DNA of 64,000 nt from an uncultured Alphaproteobacteria bacterium (GCA_937926445.1 CALBAK010000002.1:62001-126000), one strand, 5' to 3'; numbered from the stretch's first letter, positions 1 to 8,860 are shown. Notes: generated by a model not told the origin, from the sequence alone. Numbers and translations: made by a program.

Positions 1-2
1 CT

Positions 3-182
3 TGCGCCGTCCGCCTCGCCGAGCCGCCGGAGCCGAGCGACGAACCGCCGATCCGGGTCGGCAGCGCTTCTTTGTACGCGCTCGTGCCGGACTGGGACGA
101 AGAGCGGTTTTGGGACGGGCTCGCCGCGAGCCTCGATCCCGAGCGGCCGCCGGCAGCGGCGATGCTATCAATTATTGGTTGA
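3..182 (+). CDS. C-terminal end of an unidentified protein (partial)
   Basis: An open frame enters from the left edge and runs for 59 codons to a TGA. Its composition (acidic, with Trp-Asp-Glu-Glu and Phe-Trp-Asp-Gly segments) looks like a real protein tail, unlike the overlapping Arg/Pro-rich frames. The fragment is too short to assign a family. It lies upstream of, and on the same strand as, the polysaccharide glycosyltransferase genes, so it may be the preceding gene of that cluster; this is inference only. Confidence 0.5.
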   Translation, partial: CAVRLAEPPEPSDEPPIRVGSASLYALVPDWDEERFWDGLAASLDPERPPAAAMLSIIG

Positions 183-267
183 AACCTGAGGCGCGTGCGC
201 TACCATTACCACCGCACCGTCGATCCCGAGGAGAGCCCGCAGCTCGCGCGCGGGCGGGAGGCGAGCC

Positions 268-1236
268 ATGGCCGGAGCCGAGGGACGCAGTTCGGCGCCG
301 TCGGTGGGCGTGGTGGTGATCACCTGGCGGGCGCGTGCGATCCTTGAGCGCTGCCTCGCCCCGGTGCTGGCCTCGCCGCTGCGGCCGAAAGTGCTGGTCG
401 TCAACTCCTCCTCGAACGACGGTACGGTGGAGCTCGCCCGCGCGCTCGGGGCCCACACTTGGGTGATCCCCCGCACGGCCTTCAACCACGGCCTCACCCG
501 GGAAGTGGCGCGCCGCCGGCTCGCCACCGACATCGTCGTGATGCTAACCCCGGACTGCTTCGCCCGCTCGTCGGATTTCCTCGAGCGGCTCGTGGCACCG
601 ATCGCCGAGGGCCGGGCCGACATCGCCTACGCCCGCCAAGTGGCGGCCCCCGACGCCGACCTCCCGGCCCGTTTCGGCCGCCTCTTCTGCTACCCCGATC
701 GGTCGGAGATCCGCAGTGCCGCGGACGCCGGCCGGCTCGGCAGTGCGGTCCACTTCTGCTCGAACGCCTGTGCTGCCTGGTCGAACGCCGCGCTCGATCG
801 GATCGGCGGCTTCAAGCCCACCCTCGTGAGCGAGGAGACGATCGCCGTTTGCGAGCTGCTCGCCGCCGGCGGGCGGATCGCCTACGTCGCCGAGGCGATC
901 GTCGAGCACAGCCACCCGACCCGCCTGCGCGACAGCTTCCGCCGGCAGTTCGACGTGGGCTGGACGCGCGAGGTCTGGCGCCATCTGCTGCTCGCCCGGG
1001 GCGCCGACGAGGCCCGCGGCCTCGCTTACGTGCGCGGGCTCGTGCGTACCGTTCTCGCCGAGGCGCCGCATCTGTTGCCCTACGCACTGCTCGATACCGC
1101 CGTGCGGTTTCTGGGCTACCGGGCCGGGCGGCTCGCCGCGCATCTGCCGCCGCGGATCGCCGGCCGGCTCTCCGGGCAGGACTTCTTCTGGAACGGCGCC
1201 GGGCCGGGCCTGGTCCGTGCCGCTGCTCGCCCCTGA
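268..1236 (+). CDS. Glycosyltransferase family 2 (rhamnosyltransferase-like)
   Basis: Predicted inverting GT-A glycosyltransferase that adds a sugar to a growing surface polysaccharide on the cytoplasmic face of the membrane. The N-terminal Rossmann half starts with a beta strand (GVVVITW, residues 14-20). It has the nucleotide-sugar segment NSSSNDGT (46-53), the FNHG.TR motif common in this rhamnosyltransferase-like group (72-78), and a Pro-Asp-Cys motif (95-97) where the metal-binding acidic residues usually sit. The 322-residue length suits the group. The ATG has GGGAGG about 10 bases upstream. It is the first complete gene of a run of five co-directional polysaccharide genes. Donor and acceptor sugars cannot be read from sequence. 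Confidence 0.85.
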   Translation: MAGAEGRSSAPSVGVVVITWRARAILERCLAPVLASPLRPKVLVVNSSSNDGTVELARALGAHTWVIPRTAFNHGLTREVARRRLATDIVVMLTPDCFARSSDFLERLVAPIAEGRADIAYARQVAAPDADLPARFGRLFCYPDRSEIRSAADAGRLGSAVHFCSNACAAWSNAALDRIGGFKPTLVSEETIAVCELLAAGGRIAYVAEAIVEHSHPTRLRDSFRRQFDVGWTREVWRHLLLARGADEARGLAYVRGLVRTVLAEAPHLLPYALLDTAVRFLGYRAGRLAAHLPPRIAGRLSGQDFFWNGAGPGLVRAAARP

Positions 1237-1249
1237 GGGAGGCGGCCCC

Positions 1250-2380
1250 GTGCGCGTCGCACTCCTGACCAACAATTACCTGCCGCCCCGCGAAGGAATC
1301 GGCCGTCATCTGGTCGAGCTCGCCCGCCGGCTGCCGGCGTTCGGGATCGAGCCGCTCCTGATCGGTCGTGCTCCGCCGGGAACCACGGCCGGCCCGGCCA
1401 CGGTCGAAGGCGTGCCGGCACGGCTCGTCGCCTGGTCGGGCCCTCCGCCCCTCGGCCACGCCCGGGCACGCACCGCCCTCGAGCGCTGGCTCGCGCGGGG
1501 CGGCGACGGCGTCGAGCTCCTGCACGTCCACTTGCCGCTCCTGCCGCCTCTGCGCACCATCCTGCCGGTGTTCGTGACGGTCCACAGCCCGATGCTCGCC
1601 GACAGTGCGGCGATCGCCGAGCGCGGCCTCGAGCCGCTCGCCCTCAAGGCCTATGCCCGGTTCTTCAGTAGCCTCTGCGAGCAGCGTTGGCTCGATCGGG
1701 CCCGGCTCGTGATCGCCGTTTCGCAGGGTGTGCGCGAGGAGCTGGAAGCCCTCTACAGGCTACGGGGCAGCCGACCGCTCGTTCTCACGAACGGGGTCGA
1801 TACGGGCTTCTTCGCCGCCGCACCGGCCGGGCCGCGTCGCCGCGAAGTCCTCTATGTCGGCCGCCTCGGTTGGCGGAAGGGGCTGCATCGGCTGATCGAG
1901 GCCTTCGCCCGGCTACCCGCAGGTCTCGCCGACCGGCTGGTGCTCCTGGGCGAGGGGCCGTTGCGCGAGGAGCTTCTCGCCCGTGCCCGGGCGCTCGGCG
2001 TGGTCCATCGATTGGAGCTTCCGGGCTTCGCCGACCGGGAGGGTGTGCGCGCCCGGCTCGCCCGCGCGGCCGTCGCCGTCAATCCGGCCGACTACGAGAG
2101 CGGGCCCCTCACCCTCCTCGAAGCGATGGCCGCCGGCACGCCCGTGGTCTCGACCCGCACGGGGCTCGTGGCCGAGCTCGGGCAGGACCCGCCGCTCTCG
2201 GTCGTGGAGCGGAGCGTGGAGGCGCTCGCGGTCGGCCTCGAAGCGGCGCTCCGCGATCCCGAAGCCTCGGCGGCCCGAGCCCGACGAGCGCAGGCGCTCG
2301 TCCGTGCCCGCTTCGATTGGGCGGGGATCGCGGCCGGGCTCGCCGCCCTCTACCGCGAGCGGCGGTGGCTCGTGGCATGA
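1250..2380 (+). CDS. Glycosyltransferase family 4
   Basis: Retaining GT-B glycosyltransferase of the GT4/GT1 superfamily, expected to act in the cytoplasm on a polyprenyl-linked glycan. The start is set at the GTG at 1250, since the protein then begins MRVALLTNNYLPP, the usual first strand and glycine-rich region, and GAGGGAGG lies just upstream; an in-frame GTG at 1217 overlaps the previous gene. The C-terminal domain has the donor-binding stretch YVGRLGWRKG and the catalytic EX7E motif (Glu283 to Glu291, ESGPLTLLE). Length is 376 residues. It begins 13 bases after the GT2 gene and its last codons overlap the next start (ATGA), indicating one transcript and translational coupling. Confidence 0.9.
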   Translation: MRVALLTNNYLPPREGIGRHLVELARRLPAFGIEPLLIGRAPPGTTAGPATVEGVPARLVAWSGPPPLGHARARTALERWLARGGDGVELLHVHLPLLPPLRTILPVFVTVHSPMLADSAAIAERGLEPLALKAYARFFSSLCEQRWLDRARLVIAVSQGVREELEALYRLRGSRPLVLTNGVDTGFFAAAPAGPRRREVLYVGRLGWRKGLHRLIEAFARLPAGLADRLVLLGEGPLREELLARARALGVVHRLELPGFADREGVRARLARAAVAVNPADYESGPLTLLEAMAAGTPVVSTRTGLVAELGQDPPLSVVERSVEALAVGLEAALRDPEASAARARRAQALVRARFDWAGIAAGLAALYRERRWLVA

Positions 2381-4269
2381 GGCTGCCGCTCTACCGGGTC
2401 CTCGCGGGGCCACGACCGGCGGTTCCGGCGGCGACGACTGCGCGCCTCCCGGTCCCCTCGCGGCCCCGAAAGATCCAGCGCGCGCCCACGCCCGTCGGCA
2501 CGCGCCGCTTCGCCGTCGTCTGCTTCGGCCTCGAACGCGACCGGGTCCGCCGCCAGCCCTGGCACGTCGCCCTGGGCATCGCCCGTGGCCTCGCCTCCCG
2601 CGGGCACGCGGTGACCGTTCTGACCGACGCTGCCGACCCGCCCGTCGAGCCCGGGCTCGAGATCCTGCGGCTCCCGGTGCTGCTCGAGGCGGGTCGGGCG
2701 AGCGGAGAACTGCGGTCGGCGATCGCCGAGCGCGGTTGCGAGCGGATCTGGCTCGTCACCGGCGCGCTCGACCTCGCCCGCATGCGCTCGCTGGGTCTGC
2801 CCGCCCCCGTCACCCTCGTCCTAGCGAGCCCGCGCATCCGGCTGCGCGAGCTGCTCGCACCTGGTCCGGCCGCCCTTTGGCGGGAGCGCCGTTTCGTGGC
2901 GCTGCCGGCGGTCAACGCGCTCCTGCCCGGCTTCCTCCTGCGCCGCGGCCTCGCCCGCTCCGGAGCGGACGAGGTCCTCTATTTGAGCGCGGCCGCGCGC
3001 GAGCGCTACGGTGCCCTGGGCTTGCCGCAGGGCCGCCTTCTGCGTCCGCAAGTCGAGGCCGCGGTCTGCACCGGCCTGCCGCCGCCCGAAGGCCTCTGCC
3101 GGATCGCCTATCTCGGCCCCGCGCTCGCGCTTCGCGGCGTCGATCTCGCGATCGAGACTTTCGAGCGGGCCGCGACGCTCGGCTTCGAGGGCCGTCTCGA
3201 GCTCCTGATCCGCCCGGACGGCGGGCCCTCGGCTCTCGCCTGGCTGCAGCGGCGGATCGCCGCGAGCCCGGTCGCCGACCGGATCGAGCTCGAGACGCGG
3301 ATGCTCGCGGTCGAGGAGCTGCGCGACCGGCTCGCCCGCTGCCGCGCTTTCCTCCTACCCTTCCGCGCACCGGTGTCCGAAGTCCCGCTCGTCGTGATCG
3401 AGGCGGCCCTCTCGGGCCGGCCCGTGGTCGTGCTCGACGCACCCGGCGTGAGCGAGCACGCGAGCGCTCTCGGCGGCATCGTCGCACCGCGGCCCGAGGA
3501 TCTGCCGCATGCCCTTCTCCATGCGCTCCGTCGGCCCGCGGGCCCGCCCCCCGATCCGACCGGCTGGACCCGCTGGGACCGGGCGGTCGAGAGCCTCCTC
3601 GCACCCGCGCACCCGGCGGCCCGGTTCCGGCTGCTCGCGATCTGCGGTATCGACGGTGCCGGCAAGACCCTGCTCGTCGAGCGGCTCGCCGCTCGGCTCG
3701 CGACCTCGGGCATCCGCACCCGCCACGTCTGGAGCCGCTTTCGCAACTATCTCTCGAAGCCGCTCCTGGCGGCCGCCCGACTGACCGGCCACAACCGCAA
3801 GGAACGCCATCCGGGCTTCACGATCGGCTACCACGACTTCGCGGGTACGGCCTATGCACGACCGTTCCTGGCTCTCCAGGCGATCGATCTCGCACTCGAC
3901 ACGCTCGCCCGGTTCCGCGGGCCCGCCCCGATCCTGGCCGATCGCTGCCCACTCGACACGCTCGTCGATCTCTGTGTCGACACGGGCCTGGACGCGCTCG
4001 TGCTCGACCGGCTGGGGCCCCGGCTCCTCCGCCTCCTGCCGCGTCCGGCGGCGGCCGTGGTCGTCGAGCGCAGCCCGGAGCTGATCGCACCGCTCAGGCC
4101 CGATGCCGTGGCCGACCGCCATTTCGAGCGCAGGCGGCGGCTCTATCGACGGCTCGCCGCCGCGCTCGACCTGCCTCTCATCGACAACGACGGACCGATC
4201 GAAGCGACCGTCGAAGCCGTGCTGGAGGCGGTCCGCTCCGGTCGTGCCGAGCTCGCGAGGCCGGCATGA
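2377..4269 (+). CDS. Fused glycosyltransferase and P-loop (thymidylate-kinase-like) protein
   Basis: A 630-residue protein with two parts. Residues about 45-400 resemble a GT4 glycosyltransferase: a Rossmann N-half and a C-half with SEVPLVVIEAALSG followed by GRPVVV. The acidic pair is Glu335/Glu342, one residue closer than the canonical EX7E. Residues about 418-620 form a separate nucleotide-binding domain with a Walker A motif GIDGAGKT (424-431) and a later DRCPLDT segment, as in thymidylate-kinase-like proteins. The ATG overlaps the stop of the upstream GT4 (ATGA), and its own stop overlaps the next GT4 start. No frameshift separates the halves, so the fusion looks genuine. Kinase substrate is unknown; a sugar or lipid-carrier role is inferred from context. 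Confidence 0.75.
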   Translation: MRLPLYRVLAGPRPAVPAATTARLPVPSRPRKIQRAPTPVGTRRFAVVCFGLERDRVRRQPWHVALGIARGLASRGHAVTVLTDAADPPVEPGLEILRLPVLLEAGRASGELRSAIAERGCERIWLVTGALDLARMRSLGLPAPVTLVLASPRIRLRELLAPGPAALWRERRFVALPAVNALLPGFLLRRGLARSGADEVLYLSAAARERYGALGLPQGRLLRPQVEAAVCTGLPPPEGLCRIAYLGPALALRGVDLAIETFERAATLGFEGRLELLIRPDGGPSALAWLQRRIAASPVADRIELETRMLAVEELRDRLARCRAFLLPFRAPVSEVPLVVIEAALSGRPVVVLDAPGVSEHASALGGIVAPRPEDLPHALLHALRRPAGPPPDPTGWTRWDRAVESLLAPAHPAARFRLLAICGIDGAGKTLLVERLAARLATSGIRTRHVWSRFRNYLSKPLLAAARLTGHNRKERHPGFTIGYHDFAGTAYARPFLALQAIDLALDTLARFRGPAPILADRCPLDTLVDLCVDTGLDALVLDRLGPRLLRLLPRPAAAVVVERSPELIAPLRPDAVADRHFERRRRLYRRLAAALDLPLIDNDGPIEATVEAVLEAVRSGRAELARPA

Positions 4270-5375
4270 TCTACGTCTTCTACAACAACGATCCTCTGGC
4301 CCAGGACCTGGGCGGCGGAGCCGAGCATTTCCGCGGCCTGTTTCGCGCCCTCGACCGCTCGGGCGAGCCCTTCCTCCTGATCGGCTGCCGGCTGCAGGAC
4401 GAGCGCTGCGACCCGCGCGTCGTCTATGTCGCCCGGGGCTCGAACTTCCTGGGCTTCTGGCTCGGCCTCTGGGGCTGGTTCTGGCGCAATCGCCGGCGGA
4501 TCGGACCCGGCGACGTCCTTCATTTCCACCGCAACTACGCCGCTTGGCCCAAGCTCGTTTTGGCCCCGCGCCGAGGCCGAGTGGTGGTGAGCTACCACAA
4601 TGTCACGGGCCGGGTCCTCGAGGGCAAGCTCGGCCGGCTCTCCCGGCCGTTGCGCGCGCTCATGCTCGTCTTCGAGCGGTGGGTCGTCCGGCGGGCCGAT
4701 GCGATCGTCTGCGTGAGCGACCGCGACCGCCGCACTCTCGCCCGCGAGGTCGCTCCGGAACCGTTCGAGCGCGCCAGCGTGATCCCGGCCGGCTTCGACG
4801 CTCGCCTGTTCGCCGACCTGCCGGTCGGGCCGCCCGGCCCCGAACTCGCCCGCAAGCTCCTGCTGCTCGGCAGGATCAGCCGTCAGAAGAACGTGCCGCT
4901 CGCGATCGCCGTCCTGGAGCGCCTCGTGGCCGAAGGCGAGGACTACACGCTCACGATCGTGGGCGACGGAGAAGACGCCCGCGCGCTCGTCCGGCGAATC
5001 GCCGAGAGCCCGGTACGCGAGCGGATCCGCTGGCTCGGCCGCCAGCCGCACGACCGGGTCCCCCGGATCCTGGCGGCGCACGGAATCCTGCTCGTCACCA
5101 GCCGCTACGAGGCCTCGCCGACCGTGGTCAAGGAAGCTCTCGAGGCCTGCCGCCCGGTCGTCACGACCGATGTGGGCGATGTCCGCGAGTGGCTCGAGGA
5201 GGGGATGACGGGCTTCGTTCGGCCGGCCGAGGAAGGGCAGCTCGCCGAGGCGGTGCGGGCGGCGAGCGCGCTCGTGGCGAGCGGCTGCTATCGCTGTTCC
5301 GCTCCGGCGGCGCTCGACGAGCGGGCGATCATGGACCGGTTGCTCGGCCTCTACCGCCGGCTCGCCGCCGGTTGA
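4266..5375 (+). CDS. Glycosyltransferase family 4
   Basis: Retaining GT-B glycosyltransferase of 369 residues, third of its class in this cluster. The N-terminal domain carries a glycine-rich region (DLGGGAEH) soon after the first strand. The C-terminal domain has LLGRISRQKN, IVGDGED and the EX7E motif at Glu282-Glu290 (EASPTVVKE), followed by CRPVVTTDVGD. These are the classical donor-binding and catalytic elements of GT4. The start ATG overlaps the end of the preceding fusion gene by four bases (ATGA), and the gene ends in TTGA, shared with the flippase start, so all are probably co-translated. The transferred sugar is not predictable. Confidence 0.9.
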   Translation: MIYVFYNNDPLAQDLGGGAEHFRGLFRALDRSGEPFLLIGCRLQDERCDPRVVYVARGSNFLGFWLGLWGWFWRNRRRIGPGDVLHFHRNYAAWPKLVLAPRRGRVVVSYHNVTGRVLEGKLGRLSRPLRALMLVFERWVVRRADAIVCVSDRDRRTLAREVAPEPFERASVIPAGFDARLFADLPVGPPGPELARKLLLLGRISRQKNVPLAIAVLERLVAEGEDYTLTIVGDGEDARALVRRIAESPVRERIRWLGRQPHDRVPRILAAHGILLVTSRYEASPTVVKEALEACRPVVTTDVGDVREWLEEGMTGFVRPAEEGQLAEAVRAASALVASGCYRCSAPAALDERAIMDRLLGLYRRLAAG

Positions 5376-6667
5376 GCGCAATCGAGATCTCTCGCCGCGG
5401 CCTCCTCCGGCTCGCGGCCCTGGGCGGAGCGCGGGCCCTCGCCGCCGGCCTCGGCCTGCTCGCCACGCTCCAACTCGCCCCGGCCGCGGGCCCCGCCCTG
5501 CTCGGCGAGTGGTCGATGCTGCTCGCGGTCCAGGGGTGGGCGTTGCACGTCTCGGAGTGCGGGCTGCGCTCGGTGGTGACGGCCGAGGGTGCCGCCACCG
5601 CCGGCGGCCCGCGCCGCCTCCTGCCCGCCTATCTCGGCACGCGCCTTCTGCTCGCGAGCCTGGTCACGGGCCTGCTCCTGCTCGCGGTCGCCCGGCTCGC
5701 GCCCGACCGGCTGGAAGCCGCGGCGCTCGTGCTCTCGAGCCTCTTCGCGATCGCCCTCCAGCTCGACTGGCTGGCGCTGGTCGACGACCGGCCGGTCCTG
5801 GCGGGGGCTCTCCTCCTCGTCCGTCCGGCTGCCTGGTGCCTCCTGCTCGCGCTCGCCGGGACGGCCCTCGATCTCGAGCGGCTCGCCGCCCTGTTCGCGC
5901 TCGCCTGGGCGCTCGCCGCACTCGCCTCCTGGCCGCTTCTCCGTGCGAGCCCGGCCGCCACCGCACCCACCGGCGTTGCGGCGCCCCTGCCGCCAGCGCG
6001 CATGCTGCGGCTCGGCGTCCCGCTCGCCCTCGTGACGCTCACGAACCAGGCCCTGCTCGCGGCCGATCTCCTGCTCGTGGGTCTGGTCCTGGGCGCGGAG
6101 CGGGCGGGTGCCTATTATCTCGCCTCCTCGCTGGTCGTGGCCGGCCTCGTCCTGGCGAACGCCGCCAACCAGATCGCCACCGCGCGGATCGGGGCGTTGC
6201 GCGTCGACCCGGCGGCCGCACGCGCCGAGCTCGGCCGCCAGCTGCGGACGGCGACGCTGATCGGCGCGGGCCTCGCGGCCGCTGGCGCCCTTTCCGGCCC
6301 GCCGCTAGTGGCTCTGCTCTTCGGCCCGGCCTTCGCCGAGAGCGGCCCCCTACTCCTGGCACTCCTGCCCTGGCTCGCCCTCCAGCATCCGAGTGCGGTG
6401 CTGCAGGGTGCCCTTGCCGGTGCCCGCGGCCAGCGCGCCCTCCTGCTCGGCAATCTGGCGATGACGCTCGCCTTCGCGGTCGGCCTCGCGCTCGCGCTCG
6501 GCTTCGGCTCGGCGATTGGCTGTGGGCTCGCCCGCACGCTCGCGGAGGCCGTGCGGACGGTGATGCTCGCGCGCGCCGCCCGTGCGATCTTCGCTGCGCC
6601 GCAGCAGGAGACGGTTGCCGAGCGCCCATCGGTCGCCACATTGCCGGCGTCCGCCTCGAGCGGCTAG
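5372..6667 (+). CDS. Wzx-type polysaccharide flippase / MATE-like membrane exporter
   Basis: A 431-residue, strongly hydrophobic protein with about a dozen predicted membrane segments and long Leu/Ala stretches, matching in size and layout the oligosaccharide flippases (Wzx/RfbX, MVF superfamily). Such proteins move undecaprenyl-linked glycan units across the inner membrane. The start is TTG at 5372, overlapping the upstream TGA (TTGA), giving a short basic N-terminus (MSAIEISRRG) before the first helix. Its position right after four glycosyltransferase genes supports the assignment. A polymerase (Wzy) or chain-length regulator is not visible in the window. Confidence 0.8.
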   Translation: MSAIEISRRGLLRLAALGGARALAAGLGLLATLQLAPAAGPALLGEWSMLLAVQGWALHVSECGLRSVVTAEGAATAGGPRRLLPAYLGTRLLLASLVTGLLLLAVARLAPDRLEAAALVLSSLFAIALQLDWLALVDDRPVLAGALLLVRPAAWCLLLALAGTALDLERLAALFALAWALAALASWPLLRASPAATAPTGVAAPLPPARMLRLGVPLALVTLTNQALLAADLLLVGLVLGAERAGAYYLASSLVVAGLVLANAANQIATARIGALRVDPAAARAELGRQLRTATLIGAGLAAAGALSGPPLVALLFGPAFAESGPLLLALLPWLALQHPSAVLQGALAGARGQRALLLGNLAMTLAFAVGLALALGFGSAIGCGLARTLAEAVRTVMLARAARAIFAAPQQETVAERPSVATLPASASSG

Positions 6668-6695
6668 GGCTGCGGGGCGGATCAGGCGGTGACGA

Positions 6696-7577
6696 ATGCT
6701 CCTCGCGACTACGGCACCTTTGCGGGTATGGCTCGTGCTGGTCGTCGGCCTGGCGGCCGGCCTCGCGACGTCGCCGGCCGGAGCCGGCGATCGCCCGGCC
6801 CAGCTCGAGGCGCCGGAGATCGAGGAGGCTCTGGCCGACGAGGCTGCGATCGAGACTTTCGTCCTCGGCAACACGCTCGCCACCTTCGCGACCGAGCTCG
6901 CCCGGGCGCTGATCGCCGAGCTCGACCTCGAGCCCACCGCGCTCGCGTTCGAGGCGGTCGACGAGCTCGCCCTCCTCCTGCTCCTGCCGACCGAGCCCGA
7001 CCCGCAGCGCGACGAGCTCGTGCGCGCCGCCGCCGAGGGCTGGGCGATGGCCGCCGACCGCCGCGGCGAGCCCGAGGAGCCGGTCTATTGGGTGATGCAC
7101 GGGGTCGACGAGCAGCGCTTCGCCCGTCTCGTCTGCCTCCTGGTCGGCAGCGATCCCGCGACCTTCGCCGACCTCGCCGAGGAGCTCGGCCTCGACCAGG
7201 CCGAGATCGAGCGTTGCATCGACGAGTACGACCGGGTGCTCGAGACCTGGACGGCGCTCCTCGAGCCGTACGGCCGGGCCAAACGGAAGCGGACGCGCGG
7301 CGGCACGATCCGGGTGGTCTACGACGAAGTGCCGGAGTTCCGCCCCTTGCGCGACCTGTTGCGCAACGCGGGAGTGATCGAGACGGCGGTGGCCGAGATT
7401 CTCTCGAGCCTCGTGCTGCCGCGCACGCTCACCGTCCGGTTCTCCGCCTGCGGGGAGGAAAACGCCCGCTGGCTGCCGGCGGAGCGGCGCATCCTGATCT
7501 GCTACGAGCTCGTGCGGGCCTTCGACCGGCTGGCCCGCGACGAGGCGGTGCCGGAGGTCGAGCCGGCTCAGAAGTGA
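6696..7577 (+). CDS. DUF4344-type exported protein lacking the metallopeptidase histidines
   Basis: A 293-residue protein with an N-terminal signal-like hydrophobic segment (about residues 8-28). It resembles the DUF4344 putative metallopeptidase family: a long helix, an acidic AVDELA segment (87-92), and a C-terminal CGEENA...ILICYELV block. In the family the helix normally carries HELGH; here the corresponding residues 66-70 read TELAR, keeping the Glu but replacing both zinc-binding His. The protein is therefore probably not a working zinc peptidase, though a binding role is possible. It sits 28 bases after the flippase on the same strand and its 3' end overlaps the convergent sbtB by 10 bases. 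Confidence 0.65.
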   Translation: MLLATTAPLRVWLVLVVGLAAGLATSPAGAGDRPAQLEAPEIEEALADEAAIETFVLGNTLATFATELARALIAELDLEPTALAFEAVDELALLLLLPTEPDPQRDELVRAAAEGWAMAADRRGEPEEPVYWVMHGVDEQRFARLVCLLVGSDPATFADLAEELGLDQAEIERCIDEYDRVLETWTALLEPYGRAKRKRTRGGTIRVVYDEVPEFRPLRDLLRNAGVIETAVAEILSSLVLPRTLTVRFSACGEENARWLPAERRILICYELVRAFDRLARDEAVPEVEPAQK

Positions 7578-7879
7578 GCCGGCCGGGCGACCTCGACGTC
7601 GCTCAAGAGCACGATCCCGACATGCTCCGCAAGGAGCTCCAGGACCGCCGCCATGACCCGCTGCGCCACTGCCTCGCTCGTCACGACCAGGATCACGACG
7701 GTGTCGAGTGCGTCCGTGGCGCCCTCCGGCAGCCGGGTGCCGGTGTGCCCCCGCCCGCCGAGGCAGGGCAGCATGGTCCAGCCCGTCACCTCGGGGTCGC
7801 GGTCGAGCAGGTCGAGCACGGCAGCGGCGCGCTTCTTCTCGACCACGATCTCGAGCCGCTTGCGTCGATGCGTCTGCAC
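7568..7879 (-). CDS. sbtB: PII-like regulatory protein (SbtB-like)
   Basis: A 103-residue protein of PII size whose layout fits the alternating beta-alpha-beta fold of the PII superfamily: RKRLEIVVEKK as first strand, a mid-chain glycine-rich loop (LGGRGHTGTR) where PII proteins have the T-loop, and a last strand. In cyanobacteria SbtB binds adenine nucleotides and controls the bicarbonate transporter SbtA from the cytoplasmic side. It directly follows an SbtA-like gene (12-base gap, same strand), which is the main reason for choosing SbtB over a classical GlnB/GlnK; the typical PROSITE signatures of GlnB are absent. The ligand is not determinable here. Confidence 0.7.
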   Translation of the reverse strand: MQTHRRKRLEIVVEKKRAAAVLDLLDRDPEVTGWTMLPCLGGRGHTGTRLPEGATDALDTVVILVVTSEAVAQRVMAAVLELLAEHVGIVLLSDVEVARPAHF

Positions 7880-7891
7880 GCTCGCCTTCCC

Positions 7892-8860
7892 TCAGCCGAA
7901 GAGCCACCCGGCCGCCGCCAGGTAGAGCGGGATGCCGAGCAGCAAGTTGAAGGGGAAGGTGACGCCGAGGGCGAGCGAAAGCGAGAGGGACGGATCGGCC
8001 CGCGGTAGTGCGAGGCGCATCGCCGCCGGAACCGCGATGTAGGAGGCCGAGGCCGAGAGCGTCGCGAGAAGCGCCGTCCCGCCGAGCGAAAGGCCAACCA
8101 GCCGGCCGGCGAGCAGGCCCGTGGCGGCGCCCACGATCGGCATCAGGAGGCCGAAGAGGAGGAGGCCCGCCCCCATCGTCCGGAAACCCGTGAAACGCCG
8201 GGCCACGAGCAGGCCCATGTCCAAAAGGAAGAAGCAGAGCACGCCCTGGAAGCCGGAAGCGACCACGGGCTCGAGCCGGCGCATGCCCTCGGCACCGGTC
8301 AGAAGCCCGATCGCGAAGCTGCCGAGCAGAAGCACGACGGAACCGTTGGCCAGGATCTCGTGGAGGAGCTCGCGGCGCCTTCGGGCGTCCATGGCACCGC
8401 TCTTCCCGCTCCGCGCGAGCAAGAGCCCGGTCAGGATGGCCGGGGTCTCCATGACCGCCACCAGCGCCGCCATGAAGCCCTCGAAGCGGATCCCGCGAGC
8501 CTGCAGGAAGCTCGTGGCGGCAACGTAGGTCACGATGCTGACCGAGCCGTAGTGCGCGGCGATCGCGGCGGCATCGATCCGGCTCGCCCGCGTGAGCAGG
8601 CGCAGGAGCCCGAAGGCGGGCAGCGGCAGGAGGAGGCTCAAGCCGGCGGCGACCAGGAGCGGCGGCAGGAGCGCGCGCGGATCGCTCGTCCCGGCGAGCT
8701 CGACCCCGCCTTTGAAGCCGATCGAGAAGATCAGGTAGAGGGCGAGCGCCCGCGCCACGGCCTCGGGGATCTCAAGGTCGGAGCGGACGACCCCGGCGAG
8801 CAGGCCGAGCAGGAAGCACAGAACGGGCGGCGAGAGGAGATTGGCGAGGGCTGCGTCCAA
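7892..8860 (-). CDS. sbtA: Sodium-dependent bicarbonate transporter SbtA family
   Basis: A 322-residue integral membrane protein with about ten hydrophobic segments in two halves, as in the SbtA/DUF897 family, which imports bicarbonate with sodium. Recognisable family features are the N-terminal PPVLCFLLGLLAG, a GFKGGVEL segment, an AAHYGSVSIVTY segment, and near the end a LSASASYIAVPAAMR segment that is especially characteristic. The gene is transcribed away from pyrE and followed by sbtB, forming the usual transporter-regulator pair. In this organism it could supply bicarbonate for carboxylases; no Rubisco or carboxysome genes are in the window. Confidence 0.85.
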   Translation of the reverse strand: MDAALANLLSPPVLCFLLGLLAGVVRSDLEIPEAVARALALYLIFSIGFKGGVELAGTSDPRALLPPLLVAAGLSLLLPLPAFGLLRLLTRASRIDAAAIAAHYGSVSIVTYVAATSFLQARGIRFEGFMAALVAVMETPAILTGLLLARSGKSGAMDARRRRELLHEILANGSVVLLLGSFAIGLLTGAEGMRRLEPVVASGFQGVLCFFLLDMGLLVARRFTGFRTMGAGLLLFGLLMPIVGAATGLLAGRLVGLSLGGTALLATLSASASYIAVPAAMRLALPRADPSLSLSLALGVTFPFNLLLGIPLYLAAAGWLFG

